Assembly: GCA_019310865.1 (NCBI GenBank)
Contig: JAFDDL010000049.1
Location: 1 to 12,518 of the forward strand
Length of the DNA: 12,518 nt
Reading direction: 5' to 3'
Source: Deltaproteobacteria bacterium
GTDB lineage: Bacteria; Desulfobacterota; Desulfobacteria; Desulfobacterales; JAFDDL01
The position numbers and the translations under genes were made by a program. The notes below the pieces were generated by a model. It was not told where the DNA came from. It worked only from the letters and a program-made list of their open reading frames with translations, and did not search any database. This document shows, piece by piece, positions 5,847 to 12,518 of this stretch (its first letter is position 1; every line of letters begins with the position of its first letter).

Positions 5847-8444
5847 CTATACAACGATATTGACCAGTTTCTTTTTCACCACGATTACCTTCCGGATGGT
5901 TTTGCCCGTGATGAATGATTGCACGCGATCATCAGCCAGCGCTTTTTCCTCGATCATGTCATCGGTGGCATCCACCCCGATGGTAAACCGGCCCCTGAGT
6001 TTACCGTTTACCTGCACAACGATCAGCAAGTCGTCCTTTTCCAGGGCATCCTCTCGATAAGTCGGCCAGGGGGTATTCAAAATGCTCCCGGACTGACCTA
6101 AAATTTCCCAGATCTCTTCGGTAAAATGGGGAACAAACGGTGACAGAAGCACCACCGTCGTCTCCAGGGCAAACCGGCACACACCGGCATCATGGGCATC
6201 TTTTTGCTGTTTAGGATCAACACCGTACATGGCGTTGACAAGCTCCATGATGGCGCTGATTGCCGTGTTGAAATGGAACCGATCTTCAATATCGTGGGTC
6301 ACCTTTTGAATGGTCTGATGTGCCTTTTTATAAAGATCGCGGACCGGCCCCCCGGTTAAAGATTTCGCAGAGCCTTCGAAGGGTGAAACCGGTTTGATCA
6401 CATCCATCCACTGGTAGGTCAGCCGCCAGACACGGTTTAGAAAGCGAAACCCGCCCTCGACTCCCGATTCGCTCCATTCCAGATCCCGTTGCGGTGGGGC
6501 GGCGAACAGGCAGAACAATCGGGTGGTGTCCGAACCGTATTGGGTCATCAAGATGTTCGGGTCCACCACATTCTTTTTGGATTTGGACATTTTTTCAACC
6601 CGGCCTACGGTGGCCTCACGGCGACATTTTACACATTGGTGCCTCTCATCGACCATCTCCGACTCATCGGGCAGCAAAAATCCATGATCCGGACATGAAA
6701 CCGTCTCCTTGCACACCATGCCCTGGGTCAACAGCCGAGTGAACGGCTCCTTATAGGAAACCAGACCGAACTCCTTGAGCACCCGTGTAAAATACCGCGA
6801 ATAGAGCAGGTGTAAAATGGCATGCTCCACCCCGCCGATATACTGATCTGCCGGCATCCAGTAATTCACCGCCGCCTCGTCGAACATGCCCGCGTCACAG
6901 CGAGCACTGCAATAGCGCTCAAAATACCAGGATGACTCAACAAAGGTGTCCATGGTGTCGGTTTCTCGCCGGGCATCCTCGTTTCCGCAGGTCGGGCACA
7001 CGGTTTTATAAAACGCCTCGAGAGCCGGCAGGGGTGATTTACCACCTTCAAGCAGGTTGGCGTCTTCGGGCAATACGATGGGCAAATCCGATTCGGCTGC
7101 CGGCACAATACCACAGGCCGAACAGTGGATCATTGGAATGGGCGTTCCCCAGTAGCGCTGCCGGGAGATGCCCCAGTCACGAAGCCGGTAACTGACCGTT
7201 TTGCGCCCCAGTCCCCGATCATCCAGGTAGGCGGCGATATCATCCAGGGCCTGGGTGTTGGCAATGCCGTTAAAGGGATCGGAATTCACCAGAAACCCCT
7301 CACCGGTATAGGCTTCGGTCATGGTGGCCGGATCGAGGGGATCGCCCTCGGGTTGAATTACCACGACGATGTCGAGATTGTAATTTCGTGCAAACTCAAA
7401 ATCCCGTTGATCATGGGCGGGTACGGACATGACCGCACCGGTTCCGTACTCCATCAGGGCGAAATTGGCCGTAAATATCGGAATGCGCAAACCGCTTATG
7501 GGATTGATGCAGTATGCGCCGGTAAACACGCCTTCCTTTTCGTGTTGTTCAATGGCCTTGCTCGATCGATCCTGCCGGGCCATCTTCTCGATAAACTGTT
7601 GAACCACGGAAGCCTGGGGCGTTCCAGCCGCCAATTTGGGCACCAGCGGATGCTCCGGTGCAAGGCTCATGAAAGTGGCGCCGCACACGGTATCCTGCCG
7701 GGTGGTAAACACGGGAATGACCTCGTCGCTGTTTTCCACGGCAAATCGAATTTCAGCACCGATGCTTTTTCCGATCCAGTTTTTCTGCATGCTCAAGACC
7801 TTCTCGGGCCAACCCGGCAGCTGGTCACAGTGAACCAGCAGGTCTTCGGCGAAATCGGTGATTCGGAAAAACCACTGCCACAGCTTCTTCTGGACCACCG
7901 AAAAGCCGCAGCGCCAGCAGTTACCCGCTTCCACTTGCTCGTTGGCCAATACCGTCCGGCAGTCCTCGCACCAGTTTACAAACGATTCTTTTCGGTAGGC
8001 CATGCCCTTTTCATACATCTTGATGAAAAGCCATTGTTCCCACCGATAGTATTCCGGTCTGCAGGTGGCGATTTCCCGGTCCCAGTCATAGGAAAAGCCA
8101 AGACGCTTGAGCTGGCCGCGCATGGAGTCGATGTTGCTATAGGTCCATTTGGCAGGATGGGTATTGTTGGCAATGGCTGCATTTTCCGCCGGCATCCCGA
8201 ATGCATCCCAGCCCATGGGATGCAGCACGTTAAATCCCTGCATCCGTTTGTACCGGGCCGTCACGTCGCCGATGGTATAATTGCGCACATGTCCCATGTG
8301 TATGTTGCCGGACGGATAGGGAAACATTTCAAAAACGTAGTATTTTTTCCGATCCGGTTCCTCTTTTACCTTGAACAGTCCGGTTTTCTCCCAATTATCC
8401 TGCCATTTTGCCTCAATCCGCTTGGGATCGTATCTAGCGTCCAT
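5847..8444 (-). CDS. leuS: leucyl-tRNA synthetase
   Basis: An 865-residue class I synthetase that charges tRNA-Leu with leucine. Domains in order: the Rossmann catalytic core with the HIGH-type motif H-M-G-H at 49-52; a zinc module with C159, C162, C176 and C179; the CP1 editing domain with TTRQDT (247-252) and the conserved Asp345 in VPAHDQRD, at the same numbers as in E. coli; a second CxxC pair set (C441, C444, C483, C486); a third Cys cluster (C584, C604, C607) before KMSKS at 618-622; then the anticodon-binding and C-terminal domains. The ATG at 8444 was chosen because it gives MDARYDP and has AAGGA about 7 nt upstream; 17 further in-frame codons upstream have no such support. lptE follows 36 nt later. 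Confidence 0.97.
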   Translation of the reverse strand: MDARYDPKRIEAKWQDNWEKTGLFKVKEEPDRKKYYVFEMFPYPSGNIHMGHVRNYTIGDVTARYKRMQGFNVLHPMGWDAFGMPAENAAIANNTHPAKWTYSNIDSMRGQLKRLGFSYDWDREIATCRPEYYRWEQWLFIKMYEKGMAYRKESFVNWCEDCRTVLANEQVEAGNCWRCGFSVVQKKLWQWFFRITDFAEDLLVHCDQLPGWPEKVLSMQKNWIGKSIGAEIRFAVENSDEVIPVFTTRQDTVCGATFMSLAPEHPLVPKLAAGTPQASVVQQFIEKMARQDRSSKAIEQHEKEGVFTGAYCINPISGLRIPIFTANFALMEYGTGAVMSVPAHDQRDFEFARNYNLDIVVVIQPEGDPLDPATMTEAYTGEGFLVNSDPFNGIANTQALDDIAAYLDDRGLGRKTVSYRLRDWGISRQRYWGTPIPMIHCSACGIVPAAESDLPIVLPEDANLLEGGKSPLPALEAFYKTVCPTCGNEDARRETDTMDTFVESSWYFERYCSARCDAGMFDEAAVNYWMPADQYIGGVEHAILHLLYSRYFTRVLKEFGLVSYKEPFTRLLTQGMVCKETVSCPDHGFLLPDESEMVDERHQCVKCRREATVGRVEKMSKSKKNVVDPNILMTQYGSDTTRLFCLFAAPPQRDLEWSESGVEGGFRFLNRVWRLTYQWMDVIKPVSPFEGSAKSLTGGPVRDLYKKAHQTIQKVTHDIEDRFHFNTAISAIMELVNAMYGVDPKQQKDAHDAGVCRFALETTVVLLSPFVPHFTEEIWEILGQSGSILNTPWPTYREDALEKDDLLIVVQVNGKLRGRFTIGVDATDDMIEEKALADDRVQSFITGKTIRKVIVVKKKLVNIVV

Positions 8445-8506
8445 CCGTTGATCCTTAGTTTGTGCCCATCCACAACCGGCATCGGAGTCTCGCAAGCTCG
8501 CTTACC

Positions 8507-8603
8507 TACGGCCCAGGGCGGCGTTCGCACATTTTTTCAATCCTCGGAATAGGCATACTATGCCTGTGGTTGAAAAAATGCTGCGGCCTTGCCCTGGGCC
8601 GTA
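8507..8603. repeat. 97-bp composite imperfect palindrome (MITE/REP-like)
   Basis: Three nested inverted-repeat layers share one centre. The outer arms (8507-8519 with 8591-8603, TACGGCCCAGGGC) match 13 of 13. The inner arms (8531-8540 with 8570-8579, ATTTTTTCAA) match 10 of 10 and extend through CGCAC if one C is bulged. A core AGGCATA-C-TATGCCT lies at 8551-8565. It sits 63-160 nt upstream of the leuS start and about 200 nt upstream of rng. No T-run follows the outer arms, so a terminator role is doubtful. The architecture suggests a dispersed palindromic element; whether it is repeated elsewhere cannot be seen here. Confidence 0.65.
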
Positions 8604-8726
8604 TGCTACCAATTCTGGATGCGCACGAGTTTACTGTTTAACGTTTTAACCGCCCCTCTAACCACAATATTCGCTAAATAGCAAGGCTTGGGATACCGGT
8701 AGGCAGGGTAACCGCTTGAAAATCGT

Positions 8727-8755
8727 TTGACTTGTGTCTAACAATTACATATTTA
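8727..8755 (+). promoter_or_regulatory. candidate promoter of rng
   Basis: TTGACT (8727-8732) is followed after 17 nt by TATTTA (8750-8755). The -35 is near consensus and the -10 is weak. It lies at a sensible distance upstream of rng and in the right orientation. Confidence 0.4.
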
Positions 8756-8780
8756 TGAAAAATTAAACTAAATACCCTAT
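8752..8780 (+). repeat. AT-rich motif, second copy of the motif at 113-140
   Basis: Begins TTTATGAAAAAT and ends ACCCTAT. The segment at 113-140 has the same first 12 and last 7 bases and, allowing three 1-nt gaps, nearly the same middle. This copy lies between the promoter candidate and the start of rng. Low complexity makes a chance match possible. Confidence 0.35.
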
Positions 8781-8804
8781 AAAGAGGACTGAAACAAACT
8801 GCCT

Positions 8805-10265
8805 ATGAGCAAAACAATTTTAATCAATGCCGTTGATGCGGAAGAGTGCCGGATCGCCTGTGTCAAGGAAAACAAACTAGAAGAATTTCACATCGAAAGC
8901 GCTGCCCGTGAAATCACCCAGGGCAATATCTATAAAGGAATCATCATACGGGTCGAACCCAGTCTACAGGCGGCCTTTGTTGATTATGGCGCCGATCGAC
9001 ACGGTTTCCTGCAAATCCACGAAATTCACAGCGACTATTATCAGGCCGGTGGCGGCACCGATCGCAGCATCAAATCCAAAATCAAGCGCGGCCAGGAGCT
9101 CGTTGTCCAGGTAACCAAAGACCCGGTCATGAAAAAAGGAGCGATGCTCACCACGTACATATCCCTTGCGGGTCGCTTCCTGGTGCTCATGCCCGGCAGC
9201 AAAAACCGGGGCATATCCAGGCAAATCGAAGACGAGGCCGAACGGACGCGCTTGAAAGAGATCGTCGAGAACCTGAAACTGCCGGAAGAATTCGGCCTCA
9301 TTCTCAGGACCGCCGGGGGAACGTGTACGAAAGGGATGATATCCAAGGATCTTCGATATCTCATGCGGCTGTGGAAGACCATCCAGAAAAAAGCGGTCCG
9401 CGAGCCGGCACCGACCCTGATGCACAAGGAGCGAAATCTGTCCGTACGTTCCATTCGGGACTACTTTACGCCCGATGTCACCGAGATCCTCATTGACGAT
9501 GAAAATATATTCAAGGAAGTCAAAGACTTTGTCAGTATCATCTCGCCCAAGCACATCAATCTTGTCAAGCAATACCAGCAGGATCAGCCGATTTTCACCC
9601 GGCACAACATCGAGCAGCAAATCGCATCCATCTTTGAAAGCCGCGTCAAATTGAAATCGGGCGGATCCATCGTCATCGAACAAACCGAAGCCCTGGTTGC
9701 CATTGATGTCAATTCCGGCAAAGCCACAGGCCAGAAAAACATCGAAATGACCGCCCATCGGACAAATCTGGAAGCTGCCGAAGAGATTGCCCGACAGCTG
9801 CGATTGAGAGACCTCGGTGGCCTCATCGTTCTCGATTTCATCGACATGAAAGATTCCAAACATAAAGCGGAACTTGAAAAGACCGTCAAAGCCAACCTGC
9901 AGCACGATAAGGCCCGAACCAAGGTCGGTCGGTTGTCTCAATTCGGCCTGATGGAGATGTCCCGGCAGCGGCTGCGGCCCTCCATTGAATTCGGCAGCTA
10001 CCAAACATGTCCCCACTGCCGCGGAAAAGGCATGACACCTTCCACGGAAACCTTGAGCCTTCGATTTTTGCGGCAGCTTCGAATGGAAAGCGTTCGGCCG
10101 AAAATTTCACGGGTAACCGGTATGGTTCCCATCGCTGTGGCCGTCTACCTGTTAAATAACAAGCGAAAAGAGATATATGAACTGGAACAGACGTGTGGTG
10201 TTGAGGTTCACATCGAAGGAAACCCGGGTATGGTCCCGGGAGACTCCGAGGTAATCTGCAAATAA
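8805..10265 (+). CDS. rng: ribonuclease G / E family endoribonuclease
   Basis: A 486-residue RNase G-length member of the RNase E/G family, which cuts single-stranded AU-rich RNA during rRNA maturation and mRNA decay. An S1 RNA-binding domain covers about 36-125 (GNIYKGIIIRVEPSLQAAFVDYG). The DNase I-like catalytic domain carries the two metal-binding aspartates, Asp301 in AIDVNSGKATG and Asp344 in LIVLDFIDMKD. The Zn-link motif C-P-H-C (Cys402, Cys405) is followed by RGKGM. There is no long disordered scaffold tail, so RNase G is the better name than RNase E. The ATG at 8805 gives the normal N-terminus, but the only Shine-Dalgarno-like sequence (GAGGA, 8784-8788) is 16 nt away, unusually far. 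It is the first gene of a plus-strand run toward yajC-secD. Confidence 0.95.
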   Translation: MSKTILINAVDAEECRIACVKENKLEEFHIESAAREITQGNIYKGIIIRVEPSLQAAFVDYGADRHGFLQIHEIHSDYYQAGGGTDRSIKSKIKRGQELVVQVTKDPVMKKGAMLTTYISLAGRFLVLMPGSKNRGISRQIEDEAERTRLKEIVENLKLPEEFGLILRTAGGTCTKGMISKDLRYLMRLWKTIQKKAVREPAPTLMHKERNLSVRSIRDYFTPDVTEILIDDENIFKEVKDFVSIISPKHINLVKQYQQDQPIFTRHNIEQQIASIFESRVKLKSGGSIVIEQTEALVAIDVNSGKATGQKNIEMTAHRTNLEAAEEIARQLRLRDLGGLIVLDFIDMKDSKHKAELEKTVKANLQHDKARTKVGRLSQFGLMEMSRQRLRPSIEFGSYQTCPHCRGKGMTPSTETLSLRFLRQLRMESVRPKISRVTGMVPIAVAVYLLNNKRKEIYELEQTCGVEVHIEGNPGMVPGDSEVICK

Positions 10266-10280
10266 GTGAGCGAGCAGCGC

Positions 10281-10309
10281 TTGACACCGCTTCGGGATTT
10301 TATTACGAA
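10281..10309 (+). promoter_or_regulatory. weak candidate promoter before the LysM-like gene
   Basis: A consensus TTGACA (10281-10286) is followed after 17 nt by TACGAA (10304-10309), a poor -10. A second AT-rich TATATT lies at 10329-10334. The 150-nt gap after rng shows no intrinsic terminator, so read-through from rng is equally possible. Confidence 0.25.
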
Positions 10310-10375
10310 TCGGTAATTTTCTTTATTGTATATTTTATGCGACGTTGGAATTGAGTGACCGTTTTGTAAACGAAA

Positions 10376-10390
10376 CCAGATCAAATCTGG
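10376..10390 (+). promoter_or_regulatory. small perfect hairpin/palindrome upstream of the LysM-like gene
   Basis: CCAGAT and ATCTGG are exact inverted copies around CAA. It ends 25 nt before the ATG at 10416. It could be an operator half-site pair or a leader hairpin; no T-run follows. Confidence 0.3.
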
Positions 10391-10415
10391 AAATCCAAAA
10401 CTTGGGGAAAAACGG

Positions 10416-11201
10416 ATGTCTGGAAAACAGTCCGTCAATGCAAATAATCTGCTGGCGCTAATAGTCGTCGGTGCATTTATTTTGACCATGGTTGCCGCCG
10501 GTATCACCATCTGGAAGCGAAAACAGGCCGAAAAAGCGCCTGAAAAAGTCGAAACGACCCAGCCGATGCCCATTCAAAGCCAACCGATAATCGAATACCC
10601 CGACGCGGACACCACTGAGCAAGCCACGCAATTAACCGAAGCACGCAAAGCGTCCCTGGGAATTGAAAACGGGGTTGACTTGATTGTAAAATCCGATGAG
10701 GCGCTTAAAATCGGTGACGTCATTGTCCCCATGAAGGAAATATTGGACCGGATCAAACTGAAACGGGGCGATATTCTCGAAAGCGACATCGTGCAACCGC
10801 CCATCTCCCCTGTGGAAAAGGCGCCGGAAAATGGTGCAGCGGACGCCTATGGTATTTATGTGGTTCAACCCAGTGACAATATCTGGAATATCCACTTTAA
10901 ATTTCTGCAGGATTACTTTAAAAATCGAGGGATCTCATTGTCTCCTGCCAGTGACGAGGCCAGGACTAACGGTTCCAGTTCCGGAGTGGGTAAACTCCTG
11001 AAGTTTTCGGAAAACATGGTCTACATCTATAATGTTCGCGACCGAAAACTGGCTGTGGATCTGAACCTGATTCACCCGCTGACCAAGTTGGTGGTGTTTG
11101 ACATGGGACGCGTTTTTTCCCTTTTGGAGCAGATCGACTACGAACGTGTCAATCGGATCGACTTTGACGGCGACATTATTTGGATCCCGGCCAAACAATA
11201 A
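10416..11201 (+). CDS. single-pass membrane protein with degenerate LysM-like segment, unknown function
   Basis: A 261-residue protein without a named family that I can recognise. A short cytoplasmic N-terminus leads into one membrane helix (about 12-33, LLALIVVGAFILTMVAAGITI) followed by W-K-R-K, suggesting an uncleaved anchor. Next is a Pro/Glu/Thr-rich linker (about 38-75). The C-terminal part has YGIYVVQPSDNIWNIHFKF (145-163), which resembles the start of a LysM domain (Y-V-V-x-x-x-D-x-x-W-x-I), interrupted by a Ser/Gly-rich insert (about 175-192). A hydrophobic end (VNRIDFDGDIIWIPAK) follows. Which side of the membrane the C-terminal part faces is inferred (periplasm if it binds peptidoglycan); the basic residues just after the helix would instead argue for the cytoplasm. 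A GGGGAAA sequence precedes the ATG. It lies 150 nt after rng and 85 nt before yajC. Confidence 0.8.
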   Translation: MSGKQSVNANNLLALIVVGAFILTMVAAGITIWKRKQAEKAPEKVETTQPMPIQSQPIIEYPDADTTEQATQLTEARKASLGIENGVDLIVKSDEALKIGDVIVPMKEILDRIKLKRGDILESDIVQPPISPVEKAPENGAADAYGIYVVQPSDNIWNIHFKFLQDYFKNRGISLSPASDEARTNGSSSGVGKLLKFSENMVYIYNVRDRKLAVDLNLIHPLTKLVVFDMGRVFSLLEQIDYERVNRIDFDGDIIWIPAKQ

Positions 11202-11273
11202 ATGTTTGACCTCTCGTCATGAATCGAGTATATCTGCGCCGATTTTGTTTTCTTTTTAATAATTTTAATATTT

Positions 11274-11280
11274 AGGAGGG
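11274..11280 (+). promoter_or_regulatory. ribosome binding site deciding the TTG start of yajC
   Basis: AGGAGGG (11274-11280) leaves 7 nt from AGGAGG to the TTG at 11287. The first in-frame ATG, at 11308, is 28 nt away, too far, so TTG is preferred. Confidence 0.75.
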
Positions 11281-11286
11281 ACCATT

Positions 11287-11628
11287 TTGATTAATATCGC
11301 ACATGCAATGGGCCAAGCCGGCGGTGGCGGCCAGGCGGGCGGGGGGGGATTCTCGGCACTCATTCCACTGATTTTGATGTTTGTGATTTTCTATTTCCTG
11401 CTGATTCGCCCCAAACAGAAAAAAACCAAAGAACATCGGCAAATGGTCCTGAACCTGAAAAAAGGTGATAAAATTGTTACGGGCGGCGGCATTCATGGCC
11501 GTATCACCGGCCTTGACGAGACCACGTTGACCGTTGAGATTGCAGACAAGGTTCGCGTTAAGGTGAATCGGGGTAATGTGTCCGCAATGGCACAACCGGC
11601 TGCCAAACCACAGGCACCAAAAAAATAA
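11287..11628 (+). CDS. yajC: Sec translocon accessory subunit YajC
   Basis: A 113-residue YajC, the small inner-membrane partner of SecDF in the holo-translocon. A Gly/Gln-rich N-terminus (about 8-21) leads into one membrane helix (SALIPLILMFVIFYFLLI), then the conserved RPKQKK basic patch and the cytoplasmic domain with LKKGDKIVTGGGIHGRITG. The length is normal. The TTG start is supported by a near-perfect ribosome binding site. A run of eight G (11341-11348) encodes part of the glycine stretch; the frame is intact across it. secD follows after 136 nt, the usual yajC-secD order, and the two are probably one operon. Confidence 0.95.
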   Translation: MINIAHAMGQAGGGGQAGGGGFSALIPLILMFVIFYFLLIRPKQKKTKEHRQMVLNLKKGDKIVTGGGIHGRITGLDETTLTVEIADKVRVKVNRGNVSAMAQPAAKPQAPKK

Positions 11629-11654
11629 TCAATCCGCCTGGTCGACGATTCCGT

Positions 11655-11725
11655 GATTCACATTTCCGGCCCCGGAAAGTGGCGACGTAAGCCGTTTTCG
11701 GGGCTTTCCTATGAGTCGGTGAATC
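11655..11725 (+). promoter_or_regulatory. structured leader between yajC and secD
   Basis: An outer 7-bp pair, GATTCAC (11655-11661) with GTGAATC (11719-11725), encloses a long hairpin. In the hairpin 11669-11678 (GCCCCGGAAA) pairs with 11695-11704 (TTTTCGGGGC), with one G-U wobble. Its top is GGC-GACGTAA-GCC (11681-11693). A competing pair GGAAAG (11674-11679) with CTTTCC (11704-11709) could form instead. No U-run follows. I do not recognise a known riboswitch. Confidence 0.5.
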
Positions 11726-11750
11726 GCCCCTGAAGCGGCTATTTGAAAGA

Positions 11751-11756
11751 AAGGAG
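11751..11756 (+). promoter_or_regulatory. ribosome binding site deciding the TTG start of secD
   Basis: AAGGAG lies 8 nt before the TTG at 11765. The next in-frame ATG (11786) falls inside the membrane-helix region, so TTG is the better start. Confidence 0.7.
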
Positions 11757-11764
11757 CAGGTCAG

Positions 11765-12518
11765 TTGAAATCGATTTCGTGGAAAATGGTAGTGGTTGTG
11801 GGTGTTATCGTGGCGGCAGTTATTTACACATTGCCGACAATCCAGCCATCCCTGTGGCCCCATAAGAAAATCAATTTGGGACTCGATCTACAGGGCGGTA
11901 TGCATCTGGTTCTGGAAGTGCAGTCGGATAAGGCGGTGGAAGGCACCATTGACCGCATTGTCCAGGAGATGAAGGGTCTGCTGAAAAAGGAACGCATCCG
12001 TTATAAACGTGTCGAACGCGTCAACAACAATCAGCTTTCCATCCTGATTAAAGGCGACAAATACATAGAGCGATTCGAACGGTTTCTGGAAGAAGAATTC
12101 CGGGAGCTTCGACAACAGGATCGAAACCGGGACGGCGACCTATTGACGCTGGTGATGGACCTTCCGGACAGGGAAACCACCCGAATTAAAACCATGGCCG
12201 TGGACCAGGCCCTGGAGACCATTCGAAACCGAATCGATCAGTTCGGTGTCAGCGAGCCGGACATTCGACGTCAGGGTGAACAGCGTATCCTGATTCAGCT
12301 TCCGGGCATCAAGGATACACAGCGGGCCAAGGAACTGCTCGGCCAGACAGCAGTGCTGGAATTCAAGCTGGTGGACGAGAACATTGATCCACGCCAGGTG
12401 GAAAAAGGCGGCAACCTGCCACCGGACACGCAGCTGCTCTATCGGGTGGAGGTAGACCCGAATACCCGCCGCGTGATCAAAACGCCCTTTGTGCTGAAAA
12501 AGAAAACCCTGCTCACCG
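11765..12518 (+). CDS. secD: protein translocase subunit SecD (5' part)
   Basis: The first 251 codons of SecD; the gene continues past the window edge. SecD with SecF uses the proton gradient to help pull secreted proteins across the inner membrane. The product begins M-K-S-I-S-W-K, then a membrane helix (about 8-24). The conserved I-N-L-G-L-D-L-Q-G-G-M-H-L of the first periplasmic region follows, and then the P1 domain with DQALETIRNRIDQFGVSEPD and the LPGIKDTQRAKELLG stretch, both family signatures. The frame is open throughout the visible part. The TTG start is supported by AAGGAG 8 nt upstream. A folded leader lies in the 136-nt gap after yajC. secF would be expected downstream. Confidence 0.96.
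   Translation, partial: MKSISWKMVVVVGVIVAAVIYTLPTIQPSLWPHKKINLGLDLQGGMHLVLEVQSDKAVEGTIDRIVQEMKGLLKKERIRYKRVERVNNNQLSILIKGDKYIERFERFLEEEFRELRQQDRNRDGDLLTLVMDLPDRETTRIKTMAVDQALETIRNRIDQFGVSEPDIRRQGEQRILIQLPGIKDTQRAKELLGQTAVLEFKLVDENIDPRQVEKGGNLPPDTQLLYRVEVDPNTRRVIKTPFVLKKKTLLT

Larger units (their letters stand above)
8445..8804. other. divergent leuS/rng intergenic region
   Basis: This is the only stretch over 300 nt without a gene. It holds the composite palindrome (8507-8603), an exact 8-nt palindrome TACCGGTA (8695-8702), a candidate rng promoter (8727-8755) and an AT-rich motif resembling one at 113-140. I see no tRNA and no convincing short reading frame. No clear leuS promoter could be recognised on the minus strand. 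Confidence 0.6.

Noticed and set aside
8445..8495. 17-codon N-terminal extension of leuS
   Set aside because: No ribosome binding site, non-conserved residues, and AAGGA is well placed for the ATG at 8444.
7125..8552. 475-codon open frame on the plus strand
   Set aside because: Antisense to leuS, whose catalytic and editing motifs are intact; the translated product is low-quality and family-less.
8461..8620. Possible tRNA because of strong inverted pairing
   Set aside because: No T-loop GGTTCRA sequence, no seven-base acceptor pairing and no cloverleaf; the pairing is one long imperfect hairpin.
8695..8716. AGGGTAACCGC, slightly like the T-box antiterminator consensus
   Set aside because: It is on the rng strand rather than upstream of leuS, lacks the full consensus and specifier stems, and RNase G is not a T-box target.
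8964..10016. 350-codon open frame on the minus strand
   Set aside because: Antisense to rng with all catalytic residues of rng intact; no initiation signal.
11675..11704. GGCGACGTAAGCC, slightly like part of a c-di-GMP (GEMM) riboswitch
   Set aside because: The other conserved GEMM segments and the two-helix layout are missing; kept only as an unnamed structured leader.

Overview
The window looks like ordinary chromosome from a Gram-negative bacterium. The gene set and neighbourhoods (family-4 uracil-DNA glycosylase beside coaBC, a long NfeD protease beside a slipin, RNase G upstream of yajC-secD, and LptE as a sign of an LPS outer membrane) suggest Desulfobacterota (former Deltaproteobacteria, sulfate-reducer-like). 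That placement is inference from protein style and gene order, not a search result. Coding density is high. I see no tRNA, rRNA, CRISPR array, transposase gene, prophage or defence island.

Left block, minus strand, about 4818 down to 1: a tightly packed run of ftsB-like divisome gene, small TPR-like gene, coaBC, uracil-DNA glycosylase and long-form nfeD. Every junction in it is a 1-4 nt stop/start overlap, so the five genes are probably one mRNA with translational coupling. A 124-nt gap holding a perfect 28-bp inverted repeat separates nfeD from a slipin (stomatin-like) gene, the classical partner of NfeD. The first codons of another minus-strand gene lie at the left edge.

Middle block: rpsT (ribosomal protein S20) is read rightward from its own promoter-like sequence and a leader with an exact 12-nt tandem repeat. 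It meets the leftward leuS-lptE pair tail to tail with no bases between the two stop codons. leuS (leucyl-tRNA synthetase) and lptE (LPS-assembly lipoprotein) are 36 nt apart.

A 360-nt divergent intergenic region (8445-8804), the only gene-free stretch over 300 nt, separates leuS from the right block. It holds a 97-bp composite imperfect palindrome and a promoter-like sequence upstream of rng.

Right block, plus strand, 8805 to the end: rng (RNase G/E family), a single-pass membrane protein with a degenerate LysM-like segment, yajC, and the 5' part of secD, which runs off the window. YajC and SecD belong to the holo-Sec translocon; both use TTG starts supported by strong ribosome binding sites. 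A structured leader precedes secD.

I found no convincing undescribed multi-gene system. The most interesting items are the two palindromic intergenic elements, the secD leader fold, the uncharacterised LysM-like protein between rng and yajC, and the zero-gap convergent rpsT/lptE end.
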